A DNA stretch of 64,000 bases from Bacillus_BD sp050389805 (GCF_050389805.1 NZ_CP130945.1:2666001-2730000); one strand, 5' to 3'; positions 10,201 through 18,567 are shown, counted from the stretch's first letter. Notes: a model not told the origin generated them from the letters alone. Made by a program: numbers and translations.

Positions 10201-10485
10201 TTTTCAAAGGCACTGAAAATTCACGAAGGTGAGCATATGACTAATATGATTAATACAGTGGATAAAGCCGATCGGTATACCTATCTTTTCCAAGGGAATT
10301 CACAAGTCCTTGACCATATTTTAGTGTCTAATCATTTAGCAGACACGACCAAAACGGATATTCTCCACATCAACGCAGACTTTACAGATATGGCTGGTCG
10401 AGCAAGCGATCATGATCCTGTACTCGTTCAAGTTGATTTAAAAGACAAAAAGCATAAAAAGGCGAAAAAGGTAAAACGTAATTAA
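7288..10485 (+). CDS. Secreted multidomain nuclease (lamin-tail, OB-type, chitobiase-like and endonuclease/exonuclease/phosphatase domains)
   Basis: 1065 aa. A Sec signal ends near SSPAQAA (about residue 35). Domains in order: a lamin-tail-like domain (about 38-190, LLISEYIEGSSFNKAIELYNG); an OB-type nucleic-acid-binding region (about 205-380); a chitobiase C-terminal-like repeat (about 390-465, TIYFTTDGSEPT); a further beta-rich region; then a DNase-I-like catalytic domain (about 750-1050). Catalytic motifs are ASYNLENFS, GVTEVQD, VNHWNSKSGD, VGDFNDFQ, LDHILVS and ASDHDPVLV. The protein ends in a Lys-rich tail (KDKKHKKAKKVKRN) and has no LPXTG. It probably degrades extracellular DNA or RNA, as the B. 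subtilis nuclease YhcR does. AAAGGAGA precedes the ATG. It is monocistronic. Confidence 0.9.
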   Translation: MSKRKWRKPINTILSVGLAVSIVVPTLSSPAQAATQTSDLLISEYIEGSSFNKAIELYNGTGSDIDLSNYTLELYSNGASTASQTLKLSNQLKNGDTYVLYHKDANDDIKSKGDFANSTVINFNGDDPIVLKKDGIVIDSIGQVGARVENLKDVTLIRNSNIVNGDSITDDAFDPTVEWTALPKDDSSNLGIHGTTTENPENPENPVEVISIEEARSKSIGETVTIKGIVTANLKNTVQVQDDTAGIAVRPASLEATVGDEVTLKGKLSDYNGLLQLDGAEIVEKTEDVGALAPKIVTGSQVAEENESQLVTAKDIQILSVDSGSTWANYTVTDGTTQFIVRDERNELGLKVGKSYDSISGIVQQFYENYQIIPRSQADIIEDATVVQPVVASAKAGNIAKGTEVSLTTNTPGATIYFTTDGSEPTKESKIYQEPIVIDEDTEIKAIAIKEGLKDSHIATYEYTVYDPEKGLQIHHLQGMSHQSSMNGEAVSDIKGIVTYEYKIGSGNYFHMQTPDELKDDNPKTSEGIVVYTGNRAANVEVGDLVSVDGTVDEYHIDGYYDTKRETDLPVTQINARDDRGGNVKVEATDQPLPEPIKIDGILPQDVIDNDGFAEFDPEEDAIDFWESLEGMLVETGNVKAVAPQEHGDLITVLEDRKTDTIHGGVLLTEENTNPDRIQFKLYDNYEAREFEVATGDKFTGPISGVVNYGFQNYKIYTDYENMKEKHVVGEAKPEKTELEFDKQKVTIASYNLENFSNNKSETSEDKAQKLARAFAVDMQNPDIIGVTEVQDNNGQKPGDSQANESYERLIAEIEKISGVKYDYVNIDPENNSDGGAPNANIRVGFLYNPDRVKLTKGMPQGDATTAVGFEKGKLTHNPGRIDPTNEAFENSRKPLAAQFDFRGESVIVIVNHWNSKSGDTPLFGSTQPPVYGSEEQRIKIANVVNDFIEEIVAEDPGANIVSVGDFNDFQFSKALKIHEGEHMTNMINTVDKADRYTYLFQGNSQVLDHILVSNHLADTTKTDILHINADFTDMAGRASDHDPVLVQVDLKDKKHKKAKKVKRN

Positions 10486-10540
10486 TCAAATTCAAATAAA
10501 GCCATTGATTATCTAACAAAAAAAGAGTATATTATTATTC

Positions 10541-10585
10541 AATAACCTCCTATTTGACAAGATTCAGATAGGAGGTTATTTTTTT
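10541..10585 (+). terminator. Terminator of the secreted nuclease gene
   Basis: A perfect 13-bp stem (AATAACCTCCTAT / ATAGGAGGTTATT) has a 14-nt loop and is followed by a run of T. Confidence 0.9.
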
Positions 10586-10950
10586 GATAGGCTCTTTATT
10601 ACGAATTATAACCGATAGAAGATAAAAGCGTTATAAACCCTAAATGTCTTAAAGAACCAAATTAATTTTAAAATATTTTTTTATTTTTTTAAACTTTCCT
10701 ATAGTAAAAATCAACAGAAAACTATTCTATCAATGCAAATCTAATCTAAAAGTATTAATAATGCAAGACTTTTAATAGAATTCATATATATAGAAATAAT
10801 ATTTTGTTCAAAAATTAGTTATGTTTAAAAGATTCAGAATATATTTACAACTGCTATGATATATGATAACTTATAATTACAATAACATAACACAAAAAAA
10901 TATTTATCAAATTTTGTGTTATACATTTTTTAAAAAGGAGAGAGAGTATA
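10586..10950. other. AT-rich intergenic region upstream of paaK
   Basis: No gene is supported here. The stretch is very AT-rich. It contains possible -10 hexamers (TATGAT at 10855, TATAAT at 10872), the inverted repeat at 10887-10922 and the paaK ribosome binding site AAAAAGGAGAG. It most likely holds the paaK promoter and its operator. Confidence 0.6.
10887..10922. promoter_or_regulatory. Inverted repeat upstream of paaK, candidate PaaX operator
   Basis: ATAACACAAAA and TTTTGTGTTAT form a perfect 11-bp inverted repeat with a 14-nt spacer, ending about 28 nt before the paaK TTG start. The same ATAACACAAA string recurs between paaY and the flavin oxidoreductase gene, and related ATAACA/TGTTAT arms flank the paaA promoter. 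It could also fold as an mRNA hairpin. Confidence 0.5.
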
Positions 10951-12276
10951 TTGATCATTCATAACGAGGAAACTTATACACGTGATGAAATGGAAACGCT
11001 TCAATTGAAAAGATTGAAGAAAACAGTAGAAAGAGTTTATAACAAAGTTCCATTCTATCAAAATAAGTTTAAAGAAAGAAATTTAACACAAGAAAGCATT
11101 CAAAACCTTGATGACTTACAGAAACTTCCTTTTACTGTCAAAAAGGATCTTAGGGATCATTATCCGTATGGTTTATTTGCTGTGGAAACAAAAGATATCG
11201 TGCGAATACACGCCTCGTCTGGAACAAGCGGGAAACCAACAACTGTCGCTTATACAAAAAATGATATCGACAACTGGGCAGATATGGTTGCTCGTGCTAT
11301 TGCCATTGCTGGAGGTGAGCCAGAGGGCATTTTTCAAAATGCATATGGATATGGTTTATTTACTGGAGGTTTAGGGCTTCATTATGGTGCCGAAAGACTA
11401 GGAATGGCAACTGTTCCTATTTCAGGAGGAAATACGGATCGTCAAATCACCATTATTGAAGACTATAAGCCAACGGTTATCGCTGGAACTCCTTCTTACA
11501 TTTTAAAAGTGGGAGAAGAATTAAGTGCACAAGGATATGATCCTCGTGAATCCTCATTGAAGTTTGGTATTTTCGGAGCAGAGCCATGGTCTGAAGAAAT
11601 GAGAAAATTATTAGAGGAAACATTTGATATAAAAGCCTGCGATATTTATGGTTTAAGTGAAGTGATGGGACCTGGAGTTGCGATGGAATGTCATGAAGCA
11701 CAAGATGGTCTACATATTGCTGAGGATCATTTCATTGTAGAAGTGATTGGTCCGGATACGTTAGAAAGGCTCCCTGACGGGGAAGAAGGAGAATTGGTTT
11801 TCACTAGTTTAACGAAGGAAGCGTTTCCGGTTATCCGTTATCGGACAGGCGATATTGCATCCATTACAAGAGAAAAATGTAAATGTGGTAGAACAACAAC
11901 AAGAATGTCACGGGTCAAAGGACGTATTGATGATATGTTAATTATTCGTGGAGTAAACGTATTTCCTTCTGAAATTGAGCATTACCTAATTCAAATCGAT
12001 GAATTAGCACCACACTACCAAGTTCATCTGAAAAGAGAGAACAACCTTGATATTGTTGAACTTCATGTTGAGATAACAGAAAATGTTTACCAACAAGTCA
12101 ACGGAAATATGGATCATGAATTTATTCCATCCATCAAGAAAACCGTTCAACATTCGATGAAAAATCATTGTTTAATCAGCATGAATGTTAAAGTATTACC
12201 ACCAAGAAGTATTCCTAGATCTGAAGGGAAAGCCGTCCGTGTCATTGACCGGAGAAATGAAGCTGTAATTATATGA
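10951..12276 (+). CDS. paaK: Phenylacetate-CoA ligase
   Basis: 441 aa cytoplasmic adenylate-forming enzyme that turns phenylacetate, ATP and CoA into phenylacetyl-CoA, the first committed step. The P-loop is SSGTSGKPT (about residue 91). The core motifs YRTGD and GRIDDMLIIRGVNVFPSEIE (about 332-351) match PaaK, and the C-terminal EGKAVRVID holds the catalytic-type Lys. Length is normal. The start is TTG after AAGGAGAG. It is separated from the importer genes by about 190 bp with a hairpin and is probably its own transcription unit in the paa regulon. Confidence 0.95.
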   Translation: MIIHNEETYTRDEMETLQLKRLKKTVERVYNKVPFYQNKFKERNLTQESIQNLDDLQKLPFTVKKDLRDHYPYGLFAVETKDIVRIHASSGTSGKPTTVAYTKNDIDNWADMVARAIAIAGGEPEGIFQNAYGYGLFTGGLGLHYGAERLGMATVPISGGNTDRQITIIEDYKPTVIAGTPSYILKVGEELSAQGYDPRESSLKFGIFGAEPWSEEMRKLLEETFDIKACDIYGLSEVMGPGVAMECHEAQDGLHIAEDHFIVEVIGPDTLERLPDGEEGELVFTSLTKEAFPVIRYRTGDIASITREKCKCGRTTTRMSRVKGRIDDMLIIRGVNVFPSEIEHYLIQIDELAPHYQVHLKRENNLDIVELHVEITENVYQQVNGNMDHEFIPSIKKTVQHSMKNHCLISMNVKVLPPRSIPRSEGKAVRVIDRRNEAVII

Positions 12277-12369
12277 GAGAAGAATCGTGTCTAATAAAAT
12301 ACGAAATAAATATTCGGAAGATTTATAATTATGCAACAAATAAAACAAAATAGTTAGTGTAACATAATT

Positions 12370-12437
12370 TGGGATAGGTGAATTTTATAGGGGTTCTTTT
12401 TTAAATCTAGTACTCCTATAACACCGTCCCATTTTTA
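12370..12437 (+). terminator. Imperfect long hairpin between paaK and the ABC importer
   Basis: TGGGA/TCCCA, GGT/ACC and TTATAGG/CCTATAA pair in register as nested arms, and ATTTTTAG follows. It can act as the paaK terminator or as an attenuator in the leader of the importer operon. The arms are interrupted by small internal loops. Confidence 0.5.
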
Positions 12438-12464
12438 GAATAAAGAAAAGGAAGGATTGGGGAT

Positions 12465-13343
12465 ATGGGAGATTTGCTTCAATTTTCGATTACAGGTTTA
12501 ACCATCGGAAGCATTTATGCCATTGTAGGCTTGGGCTTTGTCCTAATTTATAGTGTGACAAAAGTGATTAATATGGCTCAGGGCGAATTTGTCATGCTTG
12601 GCGGAATGATTATGTACACGGGTATTTCAGCTGGATTACCATACTGGGTAAGTTTTGTTTTTACAATTATCATTGTGATGATTTTAGGCTGGATCATAGA
12701 ACGGTTTATGATAAGCCGAGCAAAAGGGGCAGATGCAATTAGTTTAATTATCTTAACCATTGGTGCTGCCATTTTTATTCGAGGTATTTCTAGCATGGTT
12801 TGGGGAAAGGATCAAGTTCGTATCGCTCCTTTTACTCTAAACGAACCGGTTGGTATTGGAGGTGCCGTAATCACCCCCCAAAGCATATGGGTTTTAGTCA
12901 TTTCCCTAATTGTGGTAATAGGATTATACTACTTGATTGATAAAACGATTTTAGGAAAGGCATTTCAAGCTAGTTCGGTTAACCCATTAGCTGCACGGTT
13001 AATGGGAATTAGTCCACGTAAGATGTCATCCTTTTCATTTACATTAAGTGCTGCTTTAGGTGCTTTAGCAGGGCTTGTTATTGCCCCGATTATGTTTCCA
13101 GCTTATGACATGGGGGTTATGCTTGGAATTAAGGGGTTTTCAGCTGCGATATTGGGAGGATTAGGTAGTGCTCCAGGTGCTGTACTTGGAGGGATTATTA
13201 TTGGTTTACTTGAATCATTTGGCGCTGGATATATTAGCTCAGGTTTAAAAGATGCAATTGCGTTCACAGCCATATTAGCGATTTTATTAATCCGACCTAG
13301 TGGGATTATGGGCGAGAAAAGTGTCGGGAAAGGAGGACTGTAA
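12465..13343 (+). CDS. Branched-chain-amino-acid-type (Liv) ABC transporter permease, LivH family
   Basis: 292 aa with about eight hydrophobic segments. It has the LivH signature near the N-terminus (GLTIGSIYAIVGLGFVLIYS) and the GGLGSAPGAVLGG loop near residues 231-243 that contacts the ATPase. It is the first gene of a five-gene importer whose stop overlaps the next start (TAATG). The position between paaK and paaA suggests the cargo is phenylacetate or a related aromatic acid rather than leucine; Liv-family importers for aromatic acids are known. AAGGAAGGA precedes the ATG. Confidence 0.93.
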   Translation: MGDLLQFSITGLTIGSIYAIVGLGFVLIYSVTKVINMAQGEFVMLGGMIMYTGISAGLPYWVSFVFTIIIVMILGWIIERFMISRAKGADAISLIILTIGAAIFIRGISSMVWGKDQVRIAPFTLNEPVGIGGAVITPQSIWVLVISLIVVIGLYYLIDKTILGKAFQASSVNPLAARLMGISPRKMSSFSFTLSAALGALAGLVIAPIMFPAYDMGVMLGIKGFSAAILGGLGSAPGAVLGGIIIGLLESFGAGYISSGLKDAIAFTAILAILLIRPSGIMGEKSVGKGGL

Positions 13344-14374
13344 TGAAACTTCAAGGTGTACAAAAAACGAATTGGATGGGTATCGGAATATTCGTCCTTC
13401 TCGTTCTTATCTTTCCTCTTGTCATCCCAACTTCTTTTTATATTACCCAAATTACCTTTGTTGGTATCTATGTGATTGTTGCAATTGGATTAGGACTTTT
13501 AATGGGGTATGCAGGTCAAATTTCACTCGGGCAGGCAGCTTTCTACGGGTTAGGTGCTTATACATCAGCCGTTTTGACCACAACGTATGGTGTAAGTCCA
13601 TGGATCAGTTTACTATTTTCCATATTGGTGCCTGCCATTCTGGCTTTTATTTTGGGCTATACGATGTCAAGACTTAGTGGATATTACCTCGCAATGGCAA
13701 CACTCGCATTTGGGTTCATTATTCACTCGGTTCTCGTTGAATGGAGAGGTGTGACAAATGGGGCTACGGGATTGTACGGAGTACCACAAATTCCGTTTTT
13801 CGGAATCACTTTATCTCAAGGAATCAATTATTACTACTTTGTTTGGTTTTTTGCGATCGTTGTCATGATTATTGCCTTCAATATTGTTCATTCACGAGTG
13901 GGGCGTGCGCTGAGGTCCATTCATGACAGTGAAATTGCTTCAAGTTCTATGGGAGTAAATACAGGAAAGTATAAAATGCAAATTTTTGTGTTAAGCTCCA
14001 TGTTTGCAGGAATTGCCGGATGGTTATTTGCCCATATGTCTTATAGTATCTCACCATCTTCCTTTACCCTTGAGGCGTCGATTCTTTTTCTGGCTATGGT
14101 TGTATTAGGTGGAAGTAGTTCGATTTGGGGTGCAGTGATTGGTGCGATTCTGATACGCTTAATTGGGATTGTTACGCAGACTTTAGGAGAACATTTTACT
14201 TTTATAACAAGTGATTTTGAACAAGTATTATATGGGCTTTTATTAATACTTGTGATTATTTTTATGCCTCGAGGACTTGTTCCAACACTTTCAGCTTTAT
14301 TCTCAAAACGTATGAAAACTAAAAAAGAAGTCATAAAAGAAACAGAAACGGCCAGTGTGAATTTTAGTAAATAG
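13343..14374 (+). CDS. Liv-type ABC transporter permease, LivM family
   Basis: 343 aa membrane protein. The LivM signature GLLMGYAGQISLGQAAFYGLGAYTSA (about residues 50-75) and the ABC-contact loop VVLGGSSSIWGAVIGA (about 252-267) are clear. It overlaps the LivH stop by one base, so the two permeases are translationally coupled and form the heterodimeric channel. GGAGG lies just inside the end of the upstream gene. Like its partner it is inferred to import an aromatic acid for the paa pathway. Confidence 0.93.
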   Translation: MKLQGVQKTNWMGIGIFVLLVLIFPLVIPTSFYITQITFVGIYVIVAIGLGLLMGYAGQISLGQAAFYGLGAYTSAVLTTTYGVSPWISLLFSILVPAILAFILGYTMSRLSGYYLAMATLAFGFIIHSVLVEWRGVTNGATGLYGVPQIPFFGITLSQGINYYYFVWFFAIVVMIIAFNIVHSRVGRALRSIHDSEIASSSMGVNTGKYKMQIFVLSSMFAGIAGWLFAHMSYSISPSSFTLEASILFLAMVVLGGSSSIWGAVIGAILIRLIGIVTQTLGEHFTFITSDFEQVLYGLLLILVIIFMPRGLVPTLSALFSKRMKTKKEVIKETETASVNFSK

Positions 14375-14389
14375 GGGGGTGTATCGGAT

Positions 14390-15166
14390 ATGCTAGAAGT
14401 AAAAAATGTAACAAAGCAATTTGGAGGGGTAGTGGCAAATAAAAATGTAACTTTTTCATTTGAAGTTGGGCAAATTGTCGGATTAATTGGCCCCAATGGT
14501 GCTGGAAAAAGTACGATGTTCAATATGATTTCAGCCATTTTTCCTCCCACAACTGGAACGATCTCATTCAATGGGAAGATGATTAATGAGCTTCCAACAT
14601 ATCAAATGGCAACTATTGGGATTTCGAGGACTTTTCAAAACTTACAAGTTTTTAAGAATATGACTGTGCTAGAAAATGTGATGATTGGTCAACATATTCA
14701 TTCAAAGACTGGAATATTAAGGGCTGCGCTTCTTTCACCTAAGGCGAAAAAGGAAGAGAAAAGAGTCTATGAAGCAGCAATGGAACAACTAGCCATTGTC
14801 GGAATGGATGCGTTTTTTGACCATAAAGCAGGGAGTTTACCATTAGGAAAGCTAAGATTACTAGAATTGGCACGAGCGTTAGCCACCAGGCCACAATTGT
14901 TATTGCTTGATGAGATCGCCGCAGGATTAAATCATAAGGAAACTCTGGAAATGAGTCAACTCATTGAAAAGATTAAAGATATGGGAGTGACGGTCTTTGT
15001 TGTTGAGCATGATATGGATTTAGTGATGAATATTTGTGAGAAAATTATCGTCCTGGATCAAGGGGAAAAAATAGCTGAAGGGTCACCAAAGGAAATTCAA
15101 AATAACGAGAAAGTAATTACAGCCTATTTAGGTGCTGAAACGGAAGAAGAGGAGAGGGTCATATGA
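14390..15166 (+). CDS. Liv-type ABC transporter ATP-binding protein, LivG family
   Basis: 258 aa. Walker A is GPNGAGKST (about residue 36), Walker B LLLLDEIAAGLN and the switch His VVEHDMDLVM. The ABC signature is SLPLGKLRLLELARAL instead of LSGGQ; LivG-type proteins often diverge here, but LPLGK is an unusual form. It pairs with the LivF-like ATPase next door, whose ATG overlaps this gene's stop (ATGA). It drives uptake through the LivHM pair on the cytoplasmic face. Confidence 0.93.
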   Translation: MLEVKNVTKQFGGVVANKNVTFSFEVGQIVGLIGPNGAGKSTMFNMISAIFPPTTGTISFNGKMINELPTYQMATIGISRTFQNLQVFKNMTVLENVMIGQHIHSKTGILRAALLSPKAKKEEKRVYEAAMEQLAIVGMDAFFDHKAGSLPLGKLRLLELARALATRPQLLLLDEIAAGLNHKETLEMSQLIEKIKDMGVTVFVVEHDMDLVMNICEKIIVLDQGEKIAEGSPKEIQNNEKVITAYLGAETEEEERVI

Positions 15167-15900
15167 GTGAGAAAATTTTAACGATCGATGGGCTTTCTGT
15201 CTCATATGGTCCCATTCAGGCCTTAAGAAATGTTACCCTTCAGGTGAATAAGGGGGAAATTGTTGCCATTCTCGGTGCCAATGGTGCAGGAAAAACAACC
15301 TTACTGCAAACCATCTCAGGTTTATTAAAACCAAATGCCGGACAAATTGCATTCCAAAATCAAAATATAACGGGATGGGCCCCTGAACAAATTGTCAAAA
15401 CACATTTAATCCATGTTCCAGAGCATAGACAAGTTTTTTCCACCCTTACGGTTCTGGATAATTTATACTTGGGAGCTTTTCATCATAGTAGAAAATCTAA
15501 TAAAAAAATGATTGAAGAAGATATCGAAAAGATTTTTAGTCTATTCCCAATATTGAGAGAAAGAAAAGAGCAATTAGCAGGAACCTTATCAGGCGGACAA
15601 CAGCAAATGCTTGCAATTGCCAGAGGAGTTATGGCAAAGCCGATCCTTTTACTATTAGATGAACCGACATTAGGTTTAGCTCCAATTATAGCGAGAGATG
15701 TACTTAGTTTAGTGAAATCTTTAAAAGATCTTTTTGGAACAACGGTTTTACTCATTGAACAAAATGTGGTTTCTTCATTGAAGATTTCGGACAGAGCCTA
15801 TGTTATTTCACATGGGGAAATAGTAAAAAGTGGCGATGCTGCCATTTTATTAGAAGATAAAGAAATTAAAGAAGCCTATCTTGGACAAACCATTCATTAA
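15163..15900 (+). CDS. Liv-type ABC transporter ATP-binding protein, LivF family
   Basis: 245 aa. Walker A is GANGAGKTT, the signature is a canonical LSGGQQQMLAIARG, Walker B is LLLLDEPTLGLAP and the switch His is replaced in LIEQN, as is usual in LivF. It overlaps the LivG gene by four bases. It forms the ATPase heterodimer with LivG. The receptor gene follows after 19 bp with a GAGGGGG ribosome binding site. Confidence 0.94.
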   Translation: MSEKILTIDGLSVSYGPIQALRNVTLQVNKGEIVAILGANGAGKTTLLQTISGLLKPNAGQIAFQNQNITGWAPEQIVKTHLIHVPEHRQVFSTLTVLDNLYLGAFHHSRKSNKKMIEEDIEKIFSLFPILRERKEQLAGTLSGGQQQMLAIARGVMAKPILLLLDEPTLGLAPIIARDVLSLVKSLKDLFGTTVLLIEQNVVSSLKISDRAYVISHGEIVKSGDAAILLEDKEIKEAYLGQTIH

Positions 15901-15919
15901 TATAAGAGGGGGAAAATTT

Positions 15920-17104
15920 ATGAGAAAAAAATCGATTCTTTCCAGTTTAATCATGTCATCCCTATTGATTTTAGGAGCATGTTCAAGTAGTGAAACGTCA
16001 AACGAATCAGAAGGGGAAAATGTAAAGGAGTATAAAATCGGGGCTATTTATTCAAAAACAGGTCCAAATGCTCCACTTGGAGAACCCGAGTGGAACTCAA
16101 CCAAGTTATTAGAAGAAAAAATTAATGCGGAAGGTGGCATTAACGGAGTTCCAATTAAAGTGATTCTAGCGGATGACGAATCATCGCAAGAAAAAGCTAC
16201 TCAAGAAATGAACCGATTGGTTAATGATGAAAAGGTCTTTGCGATGCTTGGCTCTTCAGGTAGCGGTGAAAGTTTGGCTATGAAAGGAATTGCGATGCAG
16301 CAACAGGTTCCATTAGTATCCGGTGGGGCAAGTATGCATATCGTTGAACCAGCAAGCGAGGCTAAATGGGTATTTAAGACTCCACATTCTGATATCCACG
16401 CTGTACAAAGAATTTATAAGTATTTAAATGACCAAGGTATTAAAAATGTGGGAACTTTAGTTGATTCGAATGCATTTGGTACAAGTGGATTAGAGCAATT
16501 AGAAGCACAGGCCAAAGAATTTGGGATAAAAATTGTTGCAAAAGAAAGCTATAACACACAAGATCCGGATATGAGTGCCCAGCTAACGAAAATCAATAGA
16601 GCGAAAGCAGAAGCTGTTATTGTTTGGGGAACAAACCCGGGACCAGCCGTGATTGCTAAGAACTTAAAAGACTTAGGTTTAGATATGCCACTGATTTCTA
16701 GTCATGGAATTGCGAATCAATCGTTTATTGATTTAGCAGGTGATTCGGCAGAAGGGGTAGTGATCCCAACTGGAAAATTATTATTCCCATCACAAATCCA
16801 ACAAGACGATGTTCAATATGAAGTAATTTCAAACTTTCATAGTGAATATCAGAAAAAATATAATAGTGAGCCAACAAACTTTGGTTCCTATGGTCATGAC
16901 AACTTAATGTTAGTAGTGGAAGCTTTACGTGCTGGGGCCACAGATCGTGAATCGATTAGAGATTATTTAGAAAATGATATTAAGGATTGGACAGGTGCTA
17001 CAGGTGTCTTTAATTTCTCGCCTGAGGATCATAACGGTTTAAGTGCCGATAGTATGGTGATAGCAACGGTTAAAGATGGGAAGTGGACTTTGCTAGAAAA
17101 ATAG
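15920..17104 (+). CDS. Liv-type ABC transporter substrate-binding lipoprotein
   Basis: 394 aa from the ATG at 15920, chosen because GAGGGGG lies 8 nt before it and because it begins a proper lipoprotein signal (MRKKS, hydrophobic core, lipobox ILGAC). An upstream ATG at 15881 would bury the signal. The mature part has the leucine-binding-protein fold: KIGAIYSKTGPNAPLGE, a long GGINGVPIKVILADDES segment and a late NFGSYGHDN motif. It delivers the ligand to LivHMGF. Aromatic-acid binding is inferred from its location in the paa cluster only. Confidence 0.92.
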   Translation: MRKKSILSSLIMSSLLILGACSSSETSNESEGENVKEYKIGAIYSKTGPNAPLGEPEWNSTKLLEEKINAEGGINGVPIKVILADDESSQEKATQEMNRLVNDEKVFAMLGSSGSGESLAMKGIAMQQQVPLVSGGASMHIVEPASEAKWVFKTPHSDIHAVQRIYKYLNDQGIKNVGTLVDSNAFGTSGLEQLEAQAKEFGIKIVAKESYNTQDPDMSAQLTKINRAKAEAVIVWGTNPGPAVIAKNLKDLGLDMPLISSHGIANQSFIDLAGDSAEGVVIPTGKLLFPSQIQQDDVQYEVISNFHSEYQKKYNSEPTNFGSYGHDNLMLVVEALRAGATDRESIRDYLENDIKDWTGATGVFNFSPEDHNGLSADSMVIATVKDGKWTLLEK

Positions 17105-17145
17105 AAAGTTCTCGATTAAATAAACAGAATCTTCTAAAAAGGGGT

Positions 17146-17185
17146 ATGGCATAACTTTGATAACAAGGTTATGCCATTTCTTTTC
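17146..17185 (+). terminator. Terminator of the Liv-type importer operon
   Basis: ATGGCATAAC and GTTATGCCAT form a perfect 10-bp stem followed by TTTCTTTTC. An ATG at 17171 that could begin the next gene lies inside this stem, which argues for the later start of that gene. Confidence 0.85.
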
Positions 17186-17224
17186 ATTCAGATTTTTTTA
17201 ATACGTGAAAAAAGGAGCAATGAA

Positions 17225-18502
17225 ATGGTGTTTTCACATATTCATAGAGGTTGGTTCATTTTAGTGATAACAGTCTTAAATGGATTTGCATGTTTGGGTT
17301 TGGCAAGATTTTCTTTCGGGGTTATCCTTCCATTTATGATAGAGGGATTATCCCTATCCTATTCAGAAGCAGGACTCATCGCATCCGCATTGTTTTTCGG
17401 TTACTTAGCAAGTGCCTTTTTTGTAGGAAGATTTATTCAGGCCTATAAAGAAAAGAAAGTAATTATCTTTTCTTTACTACTAACAGCAGTAGGGATGTTC
17501 TTAAGTGTAATATCCTACCATTTTTGGTTAGCATATATTGCCTGTTTCATCATGGGACTTGGTTCAGGTGCAGGGAATATAACATCTGTAGGATTGGTAG
17601 GTAAATGGTTTGCAGTTTCCCATCGAGGCAGAGCTCTAGGAATTACCAATTCAGGTTCAGGACTTGGAATGATTTTTAGTGGGTTTATCGTACCGATTTT
17701 AATGGTTTGGAATATAGACGGTTGGAGAATGAGTTGGTTGGTTTTGGCTCTTTGCGTCCTATTGATTCTGCTCATCAATGTTTTTTTTCTTATTGATGAT
17801 CCTTCAACTATCCGTCTTAAACCGGTTGGAAAGGAAATCCCACCTGATAAAGTAAAGGGAAATAAGGCAAGTGTAATAGAAAGCATTTACTGTAATAAAA
17901 GTATTCTCTTGATTGGACTTACTTATTTTGCTTGGGGTTTTTCTTACTTGATATTTTCCACCTTTTTTGTTGATTTTTTAATGATCGATGCGAAACTTGA
18001 AATGAATTTGGCTGGTACATTTTTTGCCATTGCTGGAATCGTTAGTGTTGTGAGTGGATTTATATGGGGGAGGTTATCAGATCGAATTGGTAGAATGCTA
18101 ACCCTATTTTTCGTATATCTTACTCAAACATTTATCTTACTACTTTTTGCCATCACGAGCCATCCAGCACTCTTGATGATAGAAACCATTATTTATGCTT
18201 TAACCTTGTGGGCTGTACCTACTGTAATCGTGGCCGCAGTAAGTGATATCGTGATTCCACTAAAATCTCCTATGGCAATCGGTTATATTACCCTCTTTTT
18301 TGGGATTGGGCAGTGGCTCTCTCCGATGATAACAGGCTCCTTAGTCGAACACTTTAGTTATACGATTGCCTTTTATTTGTCTGCCGTTGTTTGTGGTCTA
18401 GGTAGTATAGGATGTATCTACTTACATAGGACCTTTCGGACAAGAAATAAAATTAGTTTTAATCCAAATATACAAGAAGTAAATAGTGATCCTCTTAAGT
18501 AG
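17225..18502 (+). CDS. MFS transporter (YbfB/YjiJ-like)
   Basis: 425 aa with about 12 hydrophobic helices. The N-terminal region GLARFSFGVILPFMIEGLSLSYSEAGLIASA resembles YbfB/YjiJ-type carriers, and a GRLSDRIGRM loop lies in the second half. The ATG at 17225 is preceded by AAAGGAG; the more upstream ATG lies in the terminator stem of the importer operon. It ends in its own hairpin terminator at 18619. Its place between the importer and paaA suggests transport of an aromatic acid or a pathway intermediate, but the direction and cargo are unknown. Confidence 0.85.
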   Translation: MVFSHIHRGWFILVITVLNGFACLGLARFSFGVILPFMIEGLSLSYSEAGLIASALFFGYLASAFFVGRFIQAYKEKKVIIFSLLLTAVGMFLSVISYHFWLAYIACFIMGLGSGAGNITSVGLVGKWFAVSHRGRALGITNSGSGLGMIFSGFIVPILMVWNIDGWRMSWLVLALCVLLILLINVFFLIDDPSTIRLKPVGKEIPPDKVKGNKASVIESIYCNKSILLIGLTYFAWGFSYLIFSTFFVDFLMIDAKLEMNLAGTFFAIAGIVSVVSGFIWGRLSDRIGRMLTLFFVYLTQTFILLLFAITSHPALLMIETIIYALTLWAVPTVIVAAVSDIVIPLKSPMAIGYITLFFGIGQWLSPMITGSLVEHFSYTIAFYLSAVVCGLGSIGCIYLHRTFRTRNKISFNPNIQEVNSDPLK

Positions 18503-18527
18503 TTGAAAAAAATGTCCAACTTGATAT

Positions 18528-18567
18528 ATATAACAAAAAGTTAAAAATATTATATTATCTGTTATAT
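18528..18567. promoter_or_regulatory. Upstream inverted repeat near paaA (distal candidate operator)
   Basis: ATATAACA at 18528-18535 and TGTTATAT at 18560-18567 are separated by 24 nt. The same arms with nearly the same spacing recur around the paaA promoter at 18693-18735. It may be an auxiliary operator. The area is AT-rich, so chance is possible. Confidence 0.4.

Noticed and set aside
14041..14571. A 176-residue minus-strand reading frame across livM/livG
   Set aside because: It lies opposite two well-supported coding genes, has no ribosome binding site and has shadow-like composition (Pro/Ile/Thr-rich).
17171..17224. Earlier ATG as the MFS gene start
   Set aside because: It lies in the terminator stem of the upstream operon; the ATG at 17225 has AAAGGAG at normal distance.
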